A stretch of DNA of 64,000 bases from Chloroflexota bacterium (GTDB taxonomy: Bacteria; Chloroflexota; Dehalococcoidia; UBA2979), in contig CANKAU010000004.1 in assembly GCA_947479915.1 (NCBI GenBank), positions 1-64,000 on the forward strand, written 5' to 3'. The notes beneath the pieces were generated by a model, which worked only from the letters and a program-made list of their open reading frames with translations, was not told the origin of the DNA and did not search any database. Position numbers and translations under genes: made by a program. This document shows, piece after piece, positions 1 to 7,342 of this stretch. Every line of letters begins with the position of its first letter. The first letter of the stretch is position 1.

Positions 1-379
1 ACACCCCGGTGTGTCGGATCGCCTCGGGCAGCAGTACACGACGCCTGTCCAGTTCTTCGCCCAGAATCTCCCCAGCCTTCTGGGCGATGTCAACATTCGT
101 GACAGAACCGTACAGACGTCCCTGCTCTCCAACGCGTACAGCCATGACGAGCGGGTGGCCCTCGAGCTTGCCGACAAGCCCAAGTGCCCGCTCATCCTCG
201 AGCCGCTGCCGGTTCTCCTCGATCTCCCGCAGCCTTTCGGCACGGGCGAGGACATCCGGTGTCGCCGGTGCGGCTAGGCCGCGCGGCAACAGGTAGTTTC
301 TGGCGTACCCAGGGGCGACGGTTTTCACCTCGCCCATAGACGCCGAACCCTCAACGGTCTCCAGGAACACGACCTTCAC
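1..379 (-). CDS. rplI: 50S ribosomal protein L9 (3' end outside window)
   Basis: Large-subunit ribosomal protein that binds 23S rRNA. The frame opens at GTG 379-377 and reads MKVVFLETVEG, then YARNYLLPRGLA near residue 30, which is the L9 signature. About 126 codons are present and the C-terminal domain runs off the left edge. The GTG is chosen because a later in-frame ATG would delete the conserved first strand. No gene lies between this start and the leftward promoter at 658-687, so the mRNA would carry a leader of about 270 nt. Confidence 0.93.
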   Translation of the reverse strand, partial: MKVVFLETVEGSASMGEVKTVAPGYARNYLLPRGLAAPATPDVLARAERLREIEENRQRLEDERALGLVGKLEGHPLVMAVRVGEQGRLYGSVTNVDIAQKAGEILGEELDRRRVLLPEAIRHTGV

Positions 380-657
380 GTCAGATGACCCTCTCGGCGT
401 GTCGGAGCCGGAACTGCCGCTAACATTAGGGGCAGCGCTCGCGACAAATTGCCAGTTATCAAGAAAAGGCTGCACAGTCTCTGCGATCGGGGACGAACTT
501 GTCGGAGTTTGTCCCAATCACAGGCCGTCACGGAGGCAGCGGCTGTGAATATCACAGTCGCGGTCGCCGCACGTGACAGGTTACGCGCTCGCCGTCCCTT
601 GCCGCAATCCGTCCGCTTCGCGCTGCCGCCCGCCGAGGCGGCTCGCTCTGTTCCGCG

Positions 658-687
658 ATGATAGAACGCGCGTTCTTACTCTGTCAA
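658..687 (-). promoter_or_regulatory. Leftward promoter with LexA-like operator
   Basis: On the minus strand TTGACA (687-682) and TATCAT (663-658) are separated by 18 bp. The spacer contains GAACGCGCGTTC (664-675), the core of a perfect 14-bp palindrome (663-676). This fits the Gram-positive SOS box form GAAC-N4-GTTC. A second 10-bp palindrome, CAAACGTTTG, sits at 685-694. The only gene downstream on this strand is rplI. The rest of the gene-free stretch 380-711 is less GC-rich than its surroundings and I see no convincing gene in it. LexA binding is inferred from the motif alone. Confidence 0.6.
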
Positions 688-711
688 ACGTTTGTTCGTA
701 TCTCGGCCGCG

Positions 712-1221
712 CTAATACGCGAACATGCCCCACGCCACGATGGAGAGCACCCACAGCAGCGCGTACGACAGGATCGACGCGCCGAGGCTCACCCCGACCA
801 GGGTGAACCCCGCCGCCGTCGCCCTCCATCCGGGTCCACCGACGAGTCGCGCGGCGGCAACGCCACACCCGACACCGAGCACGAGAGCGAGGAATGGCAG
901 GAACGCCTCCACGCCCCGCAGAAACGCCCGGATGGTCAGCGCCCGATCCGAGAGTCGCCCATCGATGCACGCGTCCGGAGGCCGATCCCCGACGGCCGCG
1001 TCTCGATAGCACCGCATCGTGAGCGGGGCGCCCTGCCAGTCGACACAGGTACGAGTCCCGCTTCCAAACTGGTCAGGCTCCCCGCTGTACCGATAGGTCA
1101 GACACACACGGGGGCCGTCGGGCGACTCCTCGACCGTCTTCCCGGTCACGATCATCAGTTGGCACCCGACGCCGAGGAGGGTGGCTGCAACCAGAAGCAA
1201 CAGCAACGCCGGGCGTCTCAT
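712..1221 (-). CDS. Predicted lipoprotein with C-terminal membrane segments
   Basis: Function unknown. The 169-residue product starts MRRPALLLLLVAATLLGVGC, a type II signal peptide with lipobox LGVGC and Cys20. A short polar middle has paired cysteines (residues about 45-80), and the last 80 residues hold two or three hydrophobic stretches, so the protein may be lipid-anchored and also membrane-spanning. An upstream extension of the frame is Arg/Ser-rich and looks non-coding, so the ATG at 1221 is taken as the start. It is one of nine lipoproteins in the window but does not share the motifs of the other two families. Confidence 0.72.
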   Translation of the reverse strand: MRRPALLLLLVAATLLGVGCQLMIVTGKTVEESPDGPRVCLTYRYSGEPDQFGSGTRTCVDWQGAPLTMRCYRDAAVGDRPPDACIDGRLSDRALTIRAFLRGVEAFLPFLALVLGVGCGVAAARLVGGPGWRATAAGFTLVGVSLGASILSYALLWVLSIVAWGMFAY

Positions 1222-1243
1222 GGCCGGATGATAGTGCCGCGCG

Positions 1244-1663
1244 CTACTTCCGCTTCGGCGCGTTGCGCTGGGCGCTGCGGATGTGCGCCGCCTCGTTCTC
1301 ACGGGCGCGATCGCGGGCGAGGCGTTCGAGGAGCGCCACGGACGGCGGCTGCTCCGGCGTGAAGATGATCGTGCCGCCGGAGACCGTGTGCGGGGCAATC
1401 GCTGACCGCATCGAGGCGAGCAGTTTCGCCTGCATCACGTAGAGCGCGCACTGGGTGCGGCTGGCGCCGTGCGGCCCGAAGCCGATCAGCGGCCCGAAGT
1501 GGATGAGCGTCGGAACGCCGTTGCTCAGGACCTCGGTCGCCTCAGGGACCAGCGCATGCAGCGTCGTCCGCACGTCCTCCAGCGCCAGGCGCTGCGCCTC
1601 GGGCAGCCGCGCTAGGAAGGCGTCGACCTCGGGCGAGGTGGGAGCGGGCATGGCGCTGGTCAC
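1244..1663 (-). CDS. DUF1801 / YdhG-like protein
   Basis: Small cytosolic protein of the DUF1801 (YdhG/iron-chaperone-like) fold; the biochemical role of the family is poorly known. The product has about 139 residues and shows the typical pattern of an N-terminal helix (EVDAFLARLPE), a central PTLIHFGPLIGFGPH strand-turn, and a C-terminal IIFTPEQPP segment. GTG 1663 overlaps the stop of the upstream cytochrome gene by 4 bp, suggesting coupled translation; ATG 1651 is the alternative start. The C-terminus is basic (RNAPKRK). Confidence 0.7.
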   Translation of the reverse strand: MTSAMPAPTSPEVDAFLARLPEAQRLALEDVRTTLHALVPEATEVLSNGVPTLIHFGPLIGFGPHGASRTQCALYVMQAKLLASMRSAIAPHTVSGGTIIFTPEQPPSVALLERLARDRARENEAAHIRSAQRNAPKRK

Positions 1664-2052
1664 CGGATGCCGACCGCCTGCTGCTCCTCGCGGACGAAGG
1701 CGGTGATCTGGGCGACCTGCTGGTCGGTAAGCCCCTCGATCGGGGCCATGGGGCCGAAGTTCCAGTGGTGGGGGCGCACGCCGTTCTTCACGGCGATCAG
1801 GAACGAGGCGTCCCCGTGGTGCGCCGGGCGGTAGATCGCGTCCAGGAACGGCGGCCCCTGCGTCGTGCCCTTCAGGTCGCCGCCGTGACAGCGCGCGCAG
1901 TACGCCGCGTACAGGCCACGACCATCCAGCGTCCCGTTCGAGGTGACAGGTGCGGCGGTGTCGGAGGTGCCGCCGCACGCGCCGAGCACGGCGGCAGCCA
2001 TCCCCAGCCCGCCCGCGAGCGCAGCCCAGCGCGGTGCTCGCAGCCGCGACAC
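1660..2052 (-). CDS. Lipid-anchored monoheme cytochrome c
   Basis: Electron-transfer protein on the outer face of the membrane. The 130-residue product has a signal peptide ending in lipobox VLGAC, a heme-binding CARCH motif near residue 55, and a likely distal Met in FGPMAPIEG about 40 residues later, followed by the C-terminal helix typical of class I cytochromes c. GTG 2052 lies 2 bp after the purL stop, so it could be read as the tail of the purL transcript. No partner oxidase is beside it, and the bc complex at 11-14.7 kb is a possible donor. Confidence 0.85.
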   Translation of the reverse strand: MSRLRAPRWAALAGGLGMAAAVLGACGGTSDTAAPVTSNGTLDGRGLYAAYCARCHGGDLKGTTQGPPFLDAIYRPAHHGDASFLIAVKNGVRPHHWNFGPMAPIEGLTDQQVAQITAFVREEQQAVGIR

Positions 2053-2054
2053 GA

Positions 2055-4277
2055 CTAACCTCGGAGCGCGGTCTCGAGACCGCCGTCGTATGCGGCAATG
2101 GCTGCATCCAGCGCGAGATCAACGCCGGTACCGGCCGCGCCGAGGCGCACGCGATCCCCGCCCGCGATGCCCAGCACCGTCGCGTCGATGTCGTCAGCCA
2201 GCGCGAGGGCGACCAACTGCGCGGCTGCGTCATCGCCCTCGACGGCGACGAGGAAGCGCGAGGGCGCCTCGCCGAAGAGCGCGCCGTCGCGGCGGCCCTC
2301 GATCGTCACGCCGGAGGCGTCGATACCGGTGCCACCGAGGATGCACATCTCCGCGAGCGCGACCGCCAGGCCGCCGTCCGCGAGGTCGTGCGCCGCGGTC
2401 AGGAGTCCACGGTCGTGCGCTGCGAGGACGAGTCGCTGCACGCGCGCCTCCAGGTCGAGGTCGATCGCGGGCATCCCGCCGAGCGTGTCCGTGACGACGT
2501 GCTGGTACTCGGAGCCCGCGAGCGTGGACGCGGGCTGCTCGACCGGCCCGCCGAGGAGCACCACGGTCGCACCCGCAGGGAGCGCGGCGGTCAGCGCCTT
2601 CGTCACGTCCTGCAGCACGCCGACCATGCCAATGCTGGGCGTGGGGAAGATCGCGCCGGTCGGGGTCTCGTTGTAGAGCGAAGCGTTGCCGGAGATCACG
2701 GGCGTGCCGAGCGCGCGGGCGGCCTCGGACAGGCCGATGATCGCCTCTTCGAGCTGGTAGGCGACGTCCGACTTCTCGGGGTTGCCGAAGTTCAGGCAGT
2801 CCGTGAGCGCGGCCGGCTTCGCGCCGGTCGCCACCACGTTGCGGGCGGCCTCGGCGACGGCGAGTGCGGCGCCGACGCGCGGGTTCAGCGCGACCAGGCG
2901 GCCGTTGCAGTCCGTGGAGACGGCGAAGCCGCGCGCGCTCCCCTTCAGTCGCAGCACCGCCGCGTCGCCGCCGGGGCGAACGACCGTGTTGTTCTGCACC
3001 TGGTGGTCGTACTGGCGGAAGATCCAGCGGCGGCTCGCGATGTTCTCGGAGCCCAGCAGCCGCAGCAGCGTGGCAGTGGGGTCGGCGACGTCCGCCTCGG
3101 CGCCCGGGTCGATCGCCTGCAGCGCGTCGAGGTCGGCGGGGCGCACGCCCTCCGGCGGGTACTGCGGCGGGTCGGTCAGCACGGCGATCGGGATGCGCGC
3201 CATCACCTCGGCGCCGTCGCGGATCGTGGCGACCCCGTCGCCCGTGACGTGACCGATGACGTCCGCGTGCAGCTCCCAGCGGCGGAACAGCTGGAGCACG
3301 TCGTTCAGGTGCTCGACCTTCGGGATGACCAGCATCCGCTCCTGCGACTCCGACAGCATGACCTCGTAGGCCGTCATCCCCTGCGCGCGGCGCGGCACGA
3401 GCGCGACGTCAATGTCGATGCCGGTGCCCGCGCGGTCGGCGGCCTCGACGGCGCTCGAGGTGAGCCCGGCGGCGCCGAGGTCCTGCAGGCCCTCGATCCA
3501 GTCGCGGTGCTGCTCGGCGAGCTCGACGCACGCCTCCATCAGGAGCTTCTCCATGAACGGGTTGCCCACCTGGACCGCGGGACGCCGGTCGTCCGAGCCC
3601 TCGGCGAGCTCGACGGAGGCAAACGTCGCCCCGTGGATGCCGTCGCGCCCCGTGTCCGCGCCCACGAGGACGAGCGGGTTGCCGACGCCGCGCGCGCTGG
3701 CGGAAAGCATGTGTTCCCGCCGCCCGACACCGACGGCCATGGCGTTCACCAGCGGATTGCCGCTGTAGGACGGGTCCATCTGCACCTCGCCGCCCACGGT
3801 CGGGACGCCGACGCAGTTCCCGTAGCCGCCGATGCCCGCGACCACGCCGCCGAACAGGCGGCGATTGTTGCGGTCCGTCAGCGGCCCGAAGCGGAGCGAG
3901 TCGAGGAGCGCGACGGGCCGCATACCCATGGCGAAGATGTCGCGCAGGATGCCGCCCACGCCGGTGGCCGCGCCCTCGTAGGGCTCCAGCGCGCTCGGGT
4001 GGTTGTGGGACTCCATCTTGAAGACGGCGACCCATCCGTCACCCAGGTCGATCGCGCCGGCGTTCTCCTCGCCCGTCTTGGTGAGGACGTACTCGCCGGT
4101 GGTCGGGAAGTGCTTGAACAGCGGGCGGGAGTGCTTGTAGCCGCAGTGCTCAGACCAGAGTGCGCCCGCCATGCCGAGTTCGACCGGGGTCGGCTCGCGG
4201 TCGAGCATCTGCACCAGCCGGTCGTACTCGGCGTGCGACATCGCGACCGCTTCGAGTGCGTGTTCGTCGACGGCCAT
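2055..4277 (-). CDS. purL: Phosphoribosylformylglycinamidine synthase subunit PurL
   Basis: Synthetase subunit converting FGAR to FGAM with ATP and PurQ-supplied ammonia in purine synthesis. At 740 residues it is the short PurL that lacks the fused glutaminase domain. The ATP/substrate signature ESHNHPSALEPYEGAAT is near residue 85, and the two repeated AIRS-like halves are recognisable, for example GAAGLTSSAVE and HDLADGGLAVAL. purQ is 2 kb upstream on the same strand but separated by two DUF4389 genes. No purS is visible in the window, though this PurL type normally needs it. Confidence 0.97.
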   Translation of the reverse strand: MAVDEHALEAVAMSHAEYDRLVQMLDREPTPVELGMAGALWSEHCGYKHSRPLFKHFPTTGEYVLTKTGEENAGAIDLGDGWVAVFKMESHNHPSALEPYEGAATGVGGILRDIFAMGMRPVALLDSLRFGPLTDRNNRRLFGGVVAGIGGYGNCVGVPTVGGEVQMDPSYSGNPLVNAMAVGVGRREHMLSASARGVGNPLVLVGADTGRDGIHGATFASVELAEGSDDRRPAVQVGNPFMEKLLMEACVELAEQHRDWIEGLQDLGAAGLTSSAVEAADRAGTGIDIDVALVPRRAQGMTAYEVMLSESQERMLVIPKVEHLNDVLQLFRRWELHADVIGHVTGDGVATIRDGAEVMARIPIAVLTDPPQYPPEGVRPADLDALQAIDPGAEADVADPTATLLRLLGSENIASRRWIFRQYDHQVQNNTVVRPGGDAAVLRLKGSARGFAVSTDCNGRLVALNPRVGAALAVAEAARNVVATGAKPAALTDCLNFGNPEKSDVAYQLEEAIIGLSEAARALGTPVISGNASLYNETPTGAIFPTPSIGMVGVLQDVTKALTAALPAGATVVLLGGPVEQPASTLAGSEYQHVVTDTLGGMPAIDLDLEARVQRLVLAAHDRGLLTAAHDLADGGLAVALAEMCILGGTGIDASGVTIEGRRDGALFGEAPSRFLVAVEGDDAAAQLVALALADDIDATVLGIAGGDRVRLGAAGTGVDLALDAAIAAYDGGLETALRG

Positions 4278-4346
4278 GCGGTCACCTCGGGCGCGAGTAC
4301 GGGGAGAGCCGCCAGCGTAGCAAAGGCGCGCCGTGTGGGCGCGGGG

Positions 4347-5180
4347 CTAGCGGAAGCCACCGCCTCGCATGGGCGTCGCGAGGCCACGCCCCGGCTCGAA
4401 CATCGCTGGGTCCATCATGCCAACAACGAACCCGAGGAACAGGGCGATCATGACGACGTAGAACACGATGCCAATCAGGGCCGAGAGAGCGACGGTCCCG
4501 CCCGAGACGCCGAATCCCAACGAGAACGGGGGATACCGGTCGGTCACCAGGGTGAACGCGTACCCCTGCACGCGAAGTCCCCACGCGTTCACGGCGACCA
4601 CGAGGTCGAAGAAGCGCCGGGGCGTCCGCCCGGTGAATAGGATCCCGAGCCACATGGCCAGTGCGGCGCCGAGCGAGGCGACCCCGAGCAGCAGGATGAG
4701 GAAGTAGTGGGGGATCGCGAGCAGCCACTTCACGAAGGGCAGCACGCGGTTCAGCGTGTCGTCCTGCGGGTAGTCCATCTCCAGGTGGACGGCCTGCTCC
4801 TCGTCGGTCGAGGGGTACTCGTCACGAAGCGAGACGAAGTACGCCATCACGCGCGCGCTGAGCTGCACCAGGTAGACCCACCAGTTGAACCACGGTCGCG
4901 GGTACTTGCCGCGGACGAGGATCATCAGCATCAGCGCGAGCAGCGGAGCCAGTCCGACCCACGACTGGTTGCTCGAGGTGAGCATGACGAGCAGCGCGAA
5001 GATCGGCATGACCATCAGCGAACGGAAGAACACTGTCAGCCGGTTGCGCGGCCCCTCCGGGAAGTCCACCCAGTAGCGCACGGGGTAGTCGATGCCGCCC
5101 GGCGGCGACGGCGGAGCCGCAGCCAGTGCGGGTGCCGGGGTGCTCGTGGTCTCGGCTGGGTCGTTCCACTGCGTCGTCAC
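4347..5180 (-). CDS. DUF4389 membrane protein
   Basis: Function unknown; DUF4389 proteins are small bacterial membrane proteins. The product has about 277 residues: a Pro/Ala-rich N-terminus, then YPVRYWVDFPEGPRNRL, paired membrane helices, a WWVYLVQLSARV helix, a second helix pair, and the block YAFTLVTDRYPPFSL near residue 210 that ends the DUF4389 domain. A further hydrophobic helix and a Gly-rich tail follow. The GTG start at 5180 has GAGGAG upstream. It is a paralogue of the next gene, and the two sit between purQ and purL. Confidence 0.8.
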   Translation of the reverse strand: MTTQWNDPAETTSTPAPALAAAPPSPPGGIDYPVRYWVDFPEGPRNRLTVFFRSLMVMPIFALLVMLTSSNQSWVGLAPLLALMLMILVRGKYPRPWFNWWVYLVQLSARVMAYFVSLRDEYPSTDEEQAVHLEMDYPQDDTLNRVLPFVKWLLAIPHYFLILLLGVASLGAALAMWLGILFTGRTPRRFFDLVVAVNAWGLRVQGYAFTLVTDRYPPFSLGFGVSGGTVALSALIGIVFYVVMIALFLGFVVGMMDPAMFEPGRGLATPMRGGGFR

Positions 5181-5215
5181 GGTGCACTCCTCGCGATCGC
5201 CGCCCCGAGCATGGG

Positions 5216-5241
5216 ACAAGGGCGCCAACAGGCGCCCTTGT
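5216..5241 (-). terminator. Strong hairpin between the two DUF4389 genes
   Basis: An 11-bp perfect stem, ACAAGGGCGCC with its complement, and a 4-nt loop, 26 bp downstream of the stop of the 5267-6124 gene. No T-run follows on the minus strand, so it may be a terminator, attenuator or mRNA-end stabiliser. Confidence 0.5.
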
Positions 5242-5266
5242 ATCACAGTCGTGCGTGCCTCGTGGG

Positions 5267-6124
5267 CTACTTCAGCGAGAACGGTGGGTAGCGGTCGGTC
5301 ACCAGCAGGAACGCGTAGCCGGCGACGCGGAGCGCCCAGCGCTGCGCGCCGACGGCGAAGTCGAACAGGCCGCGCGGGTACCGGCCGGTCACGAGGATCG
5401 CGAGCCAGGCGATGAGCGTGGTGAAGACCAGCGCGATGTAGATGAAGAACAGCACGATGTAGTGCGGGATGGCGAGGAACCACTTCACCAGCGGCAGCCC
5501 GCGGCTGAGCTGCGCGGCGTCCGGGTAGTCGATCTCCAGGCGCACCGACTGCGCCTCGTCGGTGCTGGGGTACTCGTCGCGCTGGAGCGCGGCGTAGGCG
5601 CCCACGCGGCCGCCGAAGCGGCTGACCTCGCGACTGAAGTCGAACCACCAGCGCGGGTACTTCTGGCGGAAGAGGATCATCAGCAGCGTGGGAACGAACA
5701 GCGGCGCGGCGGCAGCGGAGAAGCCGAGGCCCGCGGATACCGCCGCCGGCCCGACGAGCGCCGCGAAGATGGCGACTCCGGCCAGCGCGCGGAGGATCGC
5801 GCGGCGCTGTTCGTTCGGGAGCTGAGCAAACGGCCCCGGAGCGACGTTGAACGCCCGCTCCCCGAACTGCGCTTCGATCTCGCCGGTGCGGCCGTCCATG
5901 CTCGCGCTGCCGCTGGTGGGAATGCCGGTCGTTGCACCGCTGCCGCTGGTCCACCCCGAGCCGCCGGAGGACAGGGCCCCCCAGAGAACGAGAATGGGGA
6001 CCACGAGGATCAGCCGGAAGAAGACGGTAAGCCGGTTACGCGGCCCCTCGGGGTAGTCCACGGAGTAGCGGACGGGGTAGTCCACGCCCGCGGGGGGCGT
6101 GGCACTGGCGGCATCGGTGGTCAT
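5267..6124 (-). CDS. DUF4389 membrane protein (paralogue)
   Basis: Function unknown. About 285 residues, built like the neighbour at 4347-5180: VDYPVRYSVDYPEGPRNRL near the N-terminus and YAFLLVTDRYPPFSLK at the very end. It differs by an insertion of roughly 70 residues after the first helix, rich in Gly/Ser/Thr and followed by a polar stretch. It ends at the DUF4389 block without the extra C-terminal helix. ATG 6124 is chosen for its GGAGCG upstream; longer in-frame extensions look non-coding. The pair probably arose by tandem duplication. Confidence 0.8.
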   Translation of the reverse strand: MTTDAASATPPAGVDYPVRYSVDYPEGPRNRLTVFFRLILVVPILVLWGALSSGGSGWTSGSGATTGIPTSGSASMDGRTGEIEAQFGERAFNVAPGPFAQLPNEQRRAILRALAGVAIFAALVGPAAVSAGLGFSAAAAPLFVPTLLMILFRQKYPRWWFDFSREVSRFGGRVGAYAALQRDEYPSTDEAQSVRLEIDYPDAAQLSRGLPLVKWFLAIPHYIVLFFIYIALVFTTLIAWLAILVTGRYPRGLFDFAVGAQRWALRVAGYAFLLVTDRYPPFSLK

Positions 6125-6239
6125 GTGCGCGCTCCTTGCGTGGCGCGCTGCCCTCGAGGCCTGCGAGATGCACGACGGGGGTGCTCGCTCGCTCTCGCGA
6201 TTCTCGCACGGTGGCGCGTGCCACCGCGTATCACTTTCG

Positions 6240-6935
6240 TTACAAGCGCACGCCCAGGCTGTCGAGGACGGACAGCCAGATCGCGTTGCCGTCCGTGTTG
6301 CCCAGCAGCGGCTCACAGGCGCGCTCGGGGTGCGGCATCATCCCGAGCACGTTGCCGCGCTCGTTCAGGATCCCCGCGATGTTGTTCCTCGACCCGTTCG
6401 GGTTCGCGTCGGGCGTGACCGAGCCGTCGAGGTTGCCGTAGCGGAACGCGACGCGCCCCGTGTCCTCCAGCATCGCAACGGTGGCGTCATCCGCGAAGTA
6501 GCGGCCCTCGCCGTGGGAGACCGGCATCAGATAGCCGCGCGCGGGGTCCAGGCTGCTCGTGAACGGCGAGGTGCTGTTCGCGGGGACAAGGTAGGCGTCG
6601 CTGCAGCGGAACTGCAGCGACTCGTTGCGCATCAGCACGCCGGGTAGCAGCCCGGCCTCGCACAGGATCTGGAAGCCGTTGCAGATGCCGATGACCAGTC
6701 CGCCCGCCTCGGCGTGCGCGCGCACCGCGGGCATGATCGGCGAGAACCGCGCGATGGCGCCCGTGCGCAGGTAGTCGCCGTAGGAGAAGCCGCCCGGCAG
6801 TACCACGATCTCGTCCGGCTCGATGTGCGTCTCGCGGTGCCAGACGCGCCGCGACTCTATGCCGACCTGCTGCAGCGCCCAGATGCAGTCGCCATCGCTC
6901 CACGTCCCGGGGAACACCACGACCGCAGCGCGCAT
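6240..6935 (-). CDS. purQ: Phosphoribosylformylglycinamidine synthase glutaminase PurQ
   Basis: Class I glutamine amidotransferase supplying ammonia to PurL. The 231-residue product starts MRAAVVVFPGTWSD. It has the nucleophile elbow GICNGFQILCEAGL (Cys near residue 85) and the catalytic His/Glu in MMPHPERACEP near residue 205. The start at 6935 has AAGGAG upstream. purL is downstream on the same strand after two unrelated membrane genes. The C-terminal part NTDGNAIWLSVLDSLG matches the family end, so it is full length. Confidence 0.97.
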   Translation of the reverse strand: MRAAVVVFPGTWSDGDCIWALQQVGIESRRVWHRETHIEPDEIVVLPGGFSYGDYLRTGAIARFSPIMPAVRAHAEAGGLVIGICNGFQILCEAGLLPGVLMRNESLQFRCSDAYLVPANSTSPFTSSLDPARGYLMPVSHGEGRYFADDATVAMLEDTGRVAFRYGNLDGSVTPDANPNGSRNNIAGILNERGNVLGMMPHPERACEPLLGNTDGNAIWLSVLDSLGVRL

Positions 6936-7089
6936 GAAGGCTCCTTCGAGGACCGCAGGGGCGAGGGGGAGTGCCCCCAGTATACGAGCGCCCTCGCTGC
7001 GCGCTCGCCGTGAACCGTTCCGAGCCGGAGCCGGAGCCGGAGCCGGTGGTACCGGCCGCGATCCATGAGGCGTTCGAGGTGGCGACGCG

Positions 7090-7325
7090 TGGCGGCCCAA
7101 AAGGGCTCCGCCCGTTGAGGATCCCGACCGTCGGGACGAGGCGTCGATCCCGTGGCGCTCTCACCGAACACCCGTGCCGGATGCCGACTAGTCTCCGTCG
7201 CCTCCGCGTCGGGGATCGGGTTCGCGAGTCCGAGTCCGCCGGGCGTGTGAGGGGCGCGGCCCCTTTCCACATTCTTCTGCTTCAGAACCCCTCCCCCGCC
7301 GGGAGGGCAGGGGTGAGCGGCGCGT
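7090..7325. repeat. Dispersed GC-rich intergenic repeat, copy A
   Basis: Gene-free interval 6936-7342. It contains four tandem GAGCCG units (7022-7045), then a degenerate AAGGGC...GCCC hairpin at 7100-7117. At 7235-7320 a block carries GTCCGCCGGG, GTGTGAGGGGCGC and a CCCCTCCC/GGGAGGG stem followed by CAGGGGTG. The last block matches the inverse complement of the left half of copy C (35137-35184). See copies B to E. Confidence 0.65.
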
Positions 7326-7342
7326 GCCTCGCGGCGCGACGC

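Noticed and set aside
377..550. Minus-strand frame of about 57 codons from a GTG whose stop overlaps the rplI start by 4 bp
   Set aside because: The overlap is attractive, but codon third positions are only about half G/C, there is no ribosome site, and the product has no pattern. Treated as leader DNA.
1950..4640. 896-codon open frame on the plus strand opposite purL
   Set aside because: It mirrors the strong third-position G/C bias of purL; the translation is Arg/His/Val-rich with no family pattern. Similar long antisense frames oppose folP, purH/purM, dnaA and pepA.
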